A stretch of 64,000 nucleotides of DNA from Akebia trifoliata (taxonomy: Eukaryota; Streptophyta; Magnoliopsida; Ranunculales; Lardizabalaceae): positions 3,906,001-3,970,000 of the forward strand of contig CM030711.1 in assembly GCA_017979445.1 (NCBI GenBank). The letters are read 5' to 3'. The first letter of the stretch is position 1; the number at the start of each line of letters is the position of its first letter. The translations under genes and the position numbers were made by a program. The notes under the pieces were generated by a model that was not told where the DNA came from, ran no database searches, and was given only the letters and a program-made list of their open reading frames with translations. Positions 56,888 to 64,000 of the stretch are shown here, piece after piece.

Positions 56888-57266
56888 GTTACCATAAAAG
56901 TTGAAGAGTTTAAAGCTAAATCATTTTGGAAAAAAAAAACAAATATGATTTTTGAGAAAATTGGAAACATTAGCATTTTGGGTAGAAAAGATTTTATCAA
57001 AGGACTAACTCTAAGTTGAAAACGAAGAATTCAAGATAAAGTTGAGTAGATATATCATGGAGGTTGGAGAGTTTGAAGATGATTGATTTTGAGAAGAAAA
57101 TCTAAGTTTTTGGCTAGAGGTTGAGAGGAGGGCATTTGGGTATTTTCCTATTATTCTACTTAAAAGATTGGGGCCAAGGGGGCATGCCATCAATTTCAAA
57201 ATAAGAGAGGTATATCTAATATTCAACAAAATGTGATGGGGTATGTGTAAATCACCCTTTATTTTA

Positions 57267-59123
57267 TTATTGTCTTTGTTATTAAATAAAAATTGGTGTG
57301 ACAAGAGAGGTTTTTATTTTATTTTGATGACACTTTTTAATGAATATTTCCCATTATCACCCCGAACTTCAATTACAACACAACAATTGATGAACTTGTA
57401 TATCACCCCCAAAGAAGATTAAAAGAGGCACAAAATATCTCATCTCCATTAGGAACTTCTTTTATAAACCCTTAAAAAGAGGAAGAAAAAAAGGATAGAG
57501 AAAGATAGATCCCTTGTTGAACACTCCATTAACATTAACATCCCTTTTGGACCACTCCACCGATAGTGATGTTTCGATTAACATCTTTCTGAAATCGTTG
57601 ATTGTTCTCATATTCAATATTTGAATCTTGAAAAAAAAAAAAAAACAAACAAAGAAACTAAATGATGGATCAATATCTATGACAATAACAATAGGACAAG
57701 AAAATTGAAGATTTAAAAGAGATTCGGATATGACAGGAAGGAATGTTTTAGGATGGGTAATTATCATTTCGTGTACCGAATAAGGAGAAATTCTCATTCT
57801 AGTACATTGTTCATTTTAATACTGAAACCATACTCCACATGTTTTAAAAATTATTTTTCAACAAAATTGTCACTTTTATAATTAGTGAGATTGTCACTTT
57901 AGATTAAATACATATGATCACCCTACCTCATGTTCTAATTTTTTATGAGCGAGTGGTAACTTTCAAATACTTGTGATCTCGTTGTTTATGTTTTGGGAAT
58001 TTAAATTAAACGTGTCCTAAAATGAGAATTTTAACAAAAGTTGTGGGAATTTTCCTCTCTAGGACATGACAATTGACAAAAAGTATAAACTACTTAATTG
58101 CAAGGTTCAAACATCCATCCATTCACTGCCCACGTCTACCTTTGGCCTCCTCTTATTGTGGGACAAAGCATGTAGATTTGGAAAATGATAGAGAATCAAA
58201 AATGGATAAAAACAATTTAAATTGACAAATATTAGAGGGAGTGATGACAACAAATAACATGTTTTTATGGAGACTGAGAAGTAGAGTAGGTGTTCACACT
58301 TCACATCATCTAAAAAGAGACTTGAGTACCATTTTGGGTGGGAATTTTTTTTTTTTTGTGGTGGTGTCTATCTTTGGTTACTATACACATGAAAGTGGAT
58401 ATGCAGTTGGATTTTCCTAGAACAGGGTTTAGAAAGTTGAGTTTTCAGGTAATTATAATGATGGGTGAGAGATATTTTTGAAAAAAAAAATATATATAAA
58501 AAAAAAAATCTTGAAAAAGAAAAGAGAGGAATGAAAAATGTGAGTAGAGAAGTGAAAATGAGTTTAGATCATGATATAGGAAAAAAAAAATGGGGGTGTG
58601 ATTATAAAAAAGGGGGGGAAATTGCTATCTACTTCCCAAATAGATTATTTAATTTGAAGCATTATTGATTTTAAAAGTTGTGGTAAAAGTTATTGTAGTC
58701 ACTATTCCATATTGGTAAAGGGGAGATATTTTAAGAGAAAATTTGTATCATCACATCAAATTTTCATTATAACACACCAATTAATAATATTAAGTATATA
58801 TAACACATTAATAAGTAAATGAATGCAAAATATCCTTATCTTTTAATCTTCTTCTTCTAAAGTTTTCTTTGAAATGTGATATTAAAATTTATTTTCTTTT
58901 ATAAAATACTATTTATTTTCTTATAATTTTTAGAATCCTTCTCCTTTGCTTCTTCAAAAGGAAATTTTTTTTCATATGTTGTACGGCCCTTTCTCTATTT
59001 ATCACTTATAGTTTTCTATTGAGTCTCCCTCTCAAATAAAAATAAAATTCTAAACTCTTTCCATCTTGCCCTGTCTCTCTACTTCCTCTTTTCTTAGACT
59101 CTTCTCAACTAGCCACGCCTTTC

Positions 59124-59126
<3 letters not shown>
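57267..59126. other. Intergenic, no gene seen
   Basis: AT-rich DNA with short A runs. Possible weak inverted ends near 57777 and 58020 (AGAAATTCTCATT / AATGAGAATTTT) may mark another decayed MITE. No coding signal. Confidence 0.45.
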
Positions 59127-59156
<30 letters not shown>

Positions 59157-59158
<2 letters not shown>

Positions 59159-59504
59159 GTCCGTTATTTGGCCAACAGTTTGGCAAACACTTTTTCAAAA
59201 CATGGGTTAGAGGTCTTGGAATGAGCTGATTTTTTGTGAGGATGATCTCTACGGTGAGGAGATCATCATCACCAAAAATCAGCTCATTCCAAAACTTCTA
59301 ACCCCAGTTTACAAGTTGAAAAATCGTGAACCGTCCATTTTTTGTAAATCATTTTTGATGGGGTTAGAAGTTTTGGAATGGGCTGATTTTTGGTGATGAT
59401 GATCTCCTCACCGTAGAGATCATCCTCACCAAAAATCAGCCTATTTCAAGACCTCTAACCCATGTTTTGAAAAATGTATTTGCCAAAATGTTGGCCAAAT
59501 AACG

Positions 59505-59510
<6 letters not shown>
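59157..59510. mobile_element. Third MITE family in (TA)n
   Basis: It starts GGGTCCGTTATTTGGCCAAC and ends TTGGCCAAATAACGCTACCC between (TA)n tracts (59128-59156 and 59511-59595). The interior again has GAATGAGCTGATTTTTTGTGAG and its complement, the same core as the MITEs at 4299 and 4729. Confidence 0.8.

Positions 59511-59595
<85 letters not shown>
59511..59595. repeat. (TA)n microsatellite
   Basis: About 85 bp of TA with one TGTA interruption, adjoining the MITE. Confidence 0.95.
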
Positions 59596-59597
<2 letters not shown>

Positions 59598-59828
59598 ATT
59601 TATCTCACTTATAATTTGAAATAAGAGTTTTGTTGACATGTATCCTACGGACACAAGATAAAGTGCATTAAATAGAGAGTTGAGAACTGATTTTTTAATC
59701 AAAACTGCTCTTAGAAGGTTTGTTTGTTAAACCAAAAATACCTTCCAAAGGCTTACTTCCAAGTGTATTTAATTATGAGTGAAAGACAAAGAGTAAAAAA
59801 AATAAAATAAAACGAATCGTAATAAAAA

Positions 59829-59980
59829 GATGCACTAAAACACATATAGTTTGTACCTAGTTTATGTGGTAAGTGCACAAAATCATAGATCTTTTCTTCA
59901 GGATACACAAGAAAAAGGATCTACAATTTTATGCACTTGCCATGTCAGCCATGTATAAATCATATACGTTTTGACGCATC
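59829..59980. repeat. Fold-back MITE
   Basis: The arms GATGCACTAAAACACATATAG and the complement of CATATACGTTTTGACGCATC pair. Inner arms AAGTGCACAAAATCATAGATC and partner also pair. The centre TTTTCTTCAGGATACACAAG resembles the cores at 18875-19024 and 19302-19455. Confidence 0.65.
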
Positions 59981-60048
59981 ATTTCATCGGTAAAAAAATA
60001 AAAATTATCCTCAACTGTATTATTTAGAGAATTATGTGATAAATCTAG

Positions 60049-60450
60049 ATTGCATGCACCCAGGGTGGAGGATTGAAACCCTCCTTCTACATCTCATCAC
60101 ATGCCACAAAAGTCATAATCCAAGGAATTATTTAAAAGCGTCCAGATCATATGCACCCAGGGACCAAGGTGATGAATTGAAGCTCTCCTCCCACACCTCA
60201 ACATCTGCCACGTAAGTCGTAATCTAAGAAAATTTTAAAAAAGAGACAATTTAGACATTAATTCAGTGAATTATGTCTTACGTGGCATGTGTTGAGGTGT
60301 AGAAAAAGAGTTTCAAACCTCCATCTTGGGTGCATACAATCCGGTCTCATTTTTAAAAAGAGATATTTTAGACGTCAATCTCTTAATTGTGGCATGTGTT
60401 GTGATGTGGGAGGAGGGTTTCAATCCTCCATCATGGGTGGATAGGATCCA
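60049..60450. repeat. Large imperfect inverted repeat
   Basis: GCACCCAGGGTGGAGGATTG..CATCACATGCCAC on the left pairs with GTGGCATGTGTTGTGATG..CAATCCTCCATCATGGGTG on the right. A second, inner pair (CACCCAGGGACCAAGGTGATG.. and ..CCTCCATCTTGGGTGCA) is a diverged repeat of the first. Probably a decayed MITE pair. Non-coding. Confidence 0.6.
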
Positions 60451-60957
60451 GACTCTTATGTGATAGAGTCTATTAACAAATAGTGTGACAATAGACTTTC
60501 CACCTTAGTAACGTATACTTTCGTAATTGAATTATTGGAGTGCCCACAAAGACACGTAGGCACAAACACTAAACTCTCAAATCACATATCAGCAGTTCAC
60601 CACCTTTAACCTCTCTTGTTTTTTTCTTCTCTACTCCCTAAAGAGTAAAGAGGGTGAATTTAGCTGCAATTTTTGGTGTTTGTGTGCTTCTCTCTCCTCA
60701 GTTGCACCAGCCTCGAGAAAAAGAAAGAACGGATCTTTCTTCTTTCCTGCTTTGATTCTATAGATTCTCTCACTTTTCTCAATTGGGTTTGTGAATGATT
60801 CCCTTCCACTCTTTGGGTTTCCAGCACATGTGCTTTTCTCAAGCTTTTTGAGTTTTTCTTTATCTGGAATTGGAGGGAGTTTATAGAGATTGGAGTTGTA
60901 GAGAAAAATTCTTATAGATTTTTTCAAAAGCTTCATCTTTTCTTCAAATTTCTCAAC

Positions 60958-60965
60958 TATTTATA
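60958..60965 (+). promoter_or_regulatory. Candidate TATA box of the MYB gene
   Basis: TATTTATA lies about 375 bp upstream of the ATG and is followed by a CT-rich leader (CTCTCTCTTCAAG..). It implies a 5' leader of about 340 nt. An earlier start near 60600-60700 (CT-rich, no clear TATA) cannot be excluded. Confidence 0.35.
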
Positions 60966-61124
60966 GTTTATTTCATCCGGGGTTTTCGTAATTCTCTCTC
61001 TTCAAGTGGTTTCAGATCTGCTAGAGTCTTCTCTCGTCACCAAGATCTTTCTTTTATTTGTTTTTCCAGATTTCTTGGATTTTTGAAAGTTGGGTTTTTT
61101 CTAGATTCTTCAGATTGAGCTTCT

Positions 61125-61178
61125 ATGAAAAAGTATTCTGATTCTGATTCTTATTCGCTTCCAATGGTTCTTGATTAA
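61125..61178 (+). CDS. Upstream ORF in the MYB leader, 17 residues
   Basis: ATG..TAA encodes MKKYSDSDSYSLPMVLD and ends 160 bp before the main ATG. It would lie within the transcript if the leader starts near 60990. It may lower translation of the MYB protein, but it could simply be chance sequence. Confidence 0.35.
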   Translation: MKKYSDSDSYSLPMVLD

Positions 61179-61338
61179 TACCTCTCTACACCTCTACTTA
61201 TTCTGTGTGATCAATTTGAAAGCTTTTGAACCAATACCCTTGGTTCAAATTGTTGAATTATAGCCAAAAACCAGGATTAGGAGAGGTCTCAATTGTGAAA
61301 TTGCCTTCTTGGATGATTTTTCTCTGTAATTCAAACTG

Positions 61339-62805
61339 ATGAAGTTGGAAATGGAAATTCTCTCTCCAACATCTTACACTAATTGGTTGCTCGACACGAA
61401 ATGGACCCAGGAAGAGAACAAGTTGTTCGAGAATGCTCTTGCCATATTCGATAAAGAAACTCCCGAGCGATGGCAGACAATTGCCTCCATGATCCCGGGA
61501 AAGACTGTTGTTGATGTGATGAAACAATACAGAGAATTGGTAGATGATATAACCCATATCGAAGCAGGGTTGATCCCAATTCCGGGGTACACCACCGCAT
61601 CCTTCACATTGGATTGGGCAAACAATCATCGTGAATTCGATGGGTACAAACAGTCTTACGGCTCAGGCACAAAGAGGGCTTCGTCGGGTAGGCCTTCTGA
61701 ACAAGAAAGGAAGAAAGGGATCCCATGGACAGAAGATGAGCATAGGTAACTTACTTTAGAAATCATGTTATCTTTTTGAATTTTAACAATTTGTTAATGT
61801 TGAAAGTTTTATATAAAATGGGTGGAAAGTTTTGTTCTTTCTAGAACTTCCAATTAGTGTGAATTTTGATTCTTATATTATAAGTTATTTGGTGTATTTT
61901 TTTGAGGATTTTGTATTTAGATGAGATATTAATTTCTAGACAAATTAAGAATATTATCTAAAAGCAATCTTAATATTGAATTAGTCCTTGCAATGGGGTG
62001 TATTTTGTTCTTGAACTTCCAATAAATATGACTTTTGATTCTTATAGTATAAGTTATTTTGGCATATTTTTTGAAGATTTTGTATTTAGATGGTATGTCA
62101 ATTTCTATACAAAGGAGAGTACAATCGAAAAGTAATTAAAATTTTGAACTAGTACTTGCAATGGGTTCATCAATGGGCATGATTGCACCAAGTTTGTCAT
62201 ACAAATGAACTACTTAACCTTGTAAAAAAATCGAACTAGTTAGCGTATTTTTTTCATGAGAAGTTAAAATTGCTCTATGAATTGTGGACTTATAATGTTT
62301 TTCGGTGATTAATTGCAGGTTGTTTCTGCTCGGTCTTGAAGAGCATGGTAAAGGAGATTGGAGAAGTATCTCCAAGAATTTCGTGACCACTAGGACTCCG
62401 ACTCAAGTAGCCAGCCATGCTCAGAAGTTCTTTATGAGGCAACAACCAGGAGGGAAAGATAAGAGGAGATCAAGTATCCATGATATCACAACCGTCGATC
62501 GCACAGGCACTACACCACGTTCAACAGGTGATAGTAATTGTTCTCCCGATCAACCAACCATGCTTCCCAATCAGGACAATCAGGGAGCCAAACCCAAAGC
62601 ACATTTTGATTGGAACGAGTTCCACGATGGAGCATCCATGGTTTTCAGTCCAACACATAGGGACATGGCTATGCTACCCCATCACAGGATAGCTTCATAT
62701 GGAGTGAAACATCAAGAAAAATATCTTCAAAGAGGCAATCCTCACAACGCCGCTCTCATGGATAAGGCAGCATTGTTTTCATTTCTCAATGGATCAAAAT
62801 TCTAA
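61339..62805 (+). CDS. DIVARICATA-type MYB transcription factor, two exons
   Basis: Exons 61339-61745 and 62319-62805, with a 573-bp GT-AG intron splitting the Arg codon of DEHR, give 297 residues. The N-terminal SANT/MYB repeat (~20-75) reads [40 protein letters not shown]. The second, DNA-binding MYB repeat (~128-178) reads [34 protein letters not shown], i.e. the SHAQK(Y/F)F class, here with Phe instead of the usual Tyr. [14 protein letters not shown] follows, as is typical of DIV-like proteins. It acts in the nucleus and is expected to bind I-box-type sites (GATAA/TTATCC); relatives act in flower asymmetry, seed and stress regulation. The second Met (residue 5, MEILSPTSY) matches the usual family start, so 61351 is an alternative start. 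The C-terminus is short and lacks other domains. Confidence 0.92.
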
Positions 62806-63219
62806 ATTCATTTCGGTTCAGTGGGATTCCTCTGTCCATGCTTTTTTCATAGTTTTATGTGAATATGTAGTGGTAGTGTACTAGTCTTTGAACATTAAAG
62901 GGAGATAAGATTATATATGGCTTTGAATCTCAAACTTTAAACTATTAATTCAAATGGAAGGTTCTCAAATTTGAATTTTCCTTGTATTAAGTGGTCCTGT
63001 TGTGGAATTTAAGATTTTCAACTTGGGTTATAAATATTATATGCTTGAAGAGAATGGTGATCTTTCCGTGTTATATAATGTTTTTTTCTTCAAGGTACGT
63101 GGGTTTACCATAAGCGGCCTTGAGTTAAACTGGTTAAGTAGCTTAGTCTGATTCGTTAGTGGATCCCCTAAGGTGGTTACCCAAAATCAAAATTTCTAGG
63201 AAAAGAAATTTGTATTGGC
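62806..63219. other. 3' region of the MYB gene, no other gene seen
   Basis: No canonical AATAAA is near the stop. AT-rich sequence up to the LTR fragment. Confidence 0.5.
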
Positions 63220-63545
63220 ATGGGGAGCCATGCAATATTGTGGTTTGTGGAGCCTGATGGTATTGATCAATAAGGAGGTACTATAAATCGAGCCACATGT
63301 TACAAGGGTATTTTCGTGATTTCACTAGTATTATGTAAAATCCTAGTTAAGTTTTGCTAGTATATATATCTTTTTTGATGAAATAATGTAATCCGTAACT
63401 ACGAGTTTTCTCTTCATAGTGGAATCAGTGTGATCCATGGACGTTCCTCAATCTTGAGGGAATCACGTAAAATCTGTGTTTTTATGTGTGATTGCATCTT
63501 ATTTTTTTCTTCTCGTTCTCGTTGCTTCTGTGTTTTTCTTAACAT
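63220..63545 (+). mobile_element. LTR fragment, inverted relative of 13490-13870
   Basis: It shares blocks (TGGTTTGTGGAGCCTGATGG, ATTATGTAAAATCCTAGTTA, TTTTCTCTTCATAGTGGAAT, TGTGTGATTGCATCTT) with the reverse complement of 13490-13870. It looks like the 3' part of a Copia-type LTR. It breaks off near AACATGCAG without an obvious TGGTATCAGAGC primer site. Confidence 0.55.
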
Positions 63546-64000
63546 GCAGCTGCCAAGTTCTTCCAGTGGTGGTGGTGCCAGTGTCTGTGAGACGGTCTTT
63601 TCTAATGTGCAAGCTTAAGGCTTGGTTTGTTCAGGCACAATTTATTTATTATCCGTTGTTGATGCAATTAGGCTTAGACAATCAATAAGCTTGTTTTAGT
63701 TCTTAAATATCATAAATTACATTTAGACCCCAAACTAGAAAGACACATTGAGCTTAATTTGTATCACTTCTTTCCTTTTACTTTGTGAATTATGCTTATA
63801 CTTGGTTATTCCCTATTCCTAATGTAGATGATCGGTTTGAGCTGTTCGACATCCATTTTACTTGAATTTGCAGATTGAAGCCTAAACTACAAACATTTGA
63901 AATATTTGTAGCCACACCATGAAACCAAGAGCTAGGTAATAGCTTTTAACTATTGAGTTTTTACGTCTTTTTGAACATCTGTTTGATTTTTACAAGGAGA
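63546..64000. other. Intergenic, no gene seen
   Basis: No coding or repeat signal that I can support. The window ends here. Confidence 0.45.

Larger units (their letters stand above)
19804..57257. mobile_element. Mutator-type MITE split by nested retrotransposon insertions
   Basis: The left arm (19804-20200) starts GGGTGATTTAGACATGG and the right arm (56888-57257) ends with the inverted TGTAAATCACCC. Both are flanked by the 9-bp duplication TTTATTTTA (19795-19803 and 57258-57266). The arms pair far inward: ATTTTGAAATTGATGGCATG-type and TTCAAAATCAATCATCTTCAA blocks occur in both. A 9-bp duplication with long inverted arms is the Mutator/MULE signature. Without the nested DNA it would be roughly 770 bp. 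Everything between 20201 and 56887 was inserted later. Confidence 0.75.

Overview
This is a stretch of a seed-plant nuclear genome. It contains intron-split genes with GT-AG splice sites, a plant multicopper oxidase, a plant-type two-MYB-repeat factor, and an AT-rich background full of MITEs, SINEs and LTR retrotransposons. I cannot name the species. Only two ordinary host genes are present. One is a complete seven-exon laccase at 8989-12936 (+), with all four copper-binding blocks. The other is a two-exon DIVARICATA-type MYB factor at 61339-62805 (+), with a short upstream ORF in its probable leader.

The centre (20341-54849) is a very large LTR retrotransposon on the minus strand, of the Ty3/gypsy Tat/Ogre type. 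Its outer LTRs (20341-22199 and 52991-54849) are both 1859 bp, look identical and are flanked by the 5-bp duplication ATATG. Read on the minus strand, the order is 5' LTR, primer-binding site, a 3.3-kb repeat-rich leader, one long gag-protease-RT-RNaseH-aRNaseH-integrase ORF (49647-42109), a 7.7-kb non-pol region, polypurine tract and 3' LTR. The non-pol region carries two intron-containing genes in antisense (+ strand). One encodes a plant-mobile-domain protein with an RGG-rich N-terminus. The other encodes a DUF7745-like protein with a C-terminal coiled coil. A 100-N gap (33621-33720) separates two near-identical copies of about 11.86 kb (21764-33620 and 33721-45583). These are most easily explained as two contig ends, or two haplotypes, that overlap but were not merged. 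One element would then be about 22.5 kb. A genuine tandem element is the alternative.

The most unusual signal is a set of 21-bp palindromes of the form GTCCGT-N9-ACGGAC, repeated at a strict 38-bp period. Arrays of 5 to 7 units lie upstream of each of the element's three transcription units: the mobile-domain gene, the DUF7745-like gene and the gag-pol leader. This looks like a shared cis-regulatory or hairpin-RNA module of the element.

The element sits at the centre of a nested stack. It is inserted in an older, diverged LTR of the same family (20201-20340 continuing at 54850-56887), which also carries a hAT-like MITE. That old LTR lies inside a Mutator-type MITE (19804-20200 and 56888-57257) with a perfect 9-bp target duplication. 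The left arm (1-8880) holds a diverged 2-kb direct duplication, a cluster of (TA)n-targeting MITEs that share a core, and several tRNA-type SINEs. The remaining intergenic DNA holds further MITEs, fold-back repeats and two inverted fragments of one LTR family.
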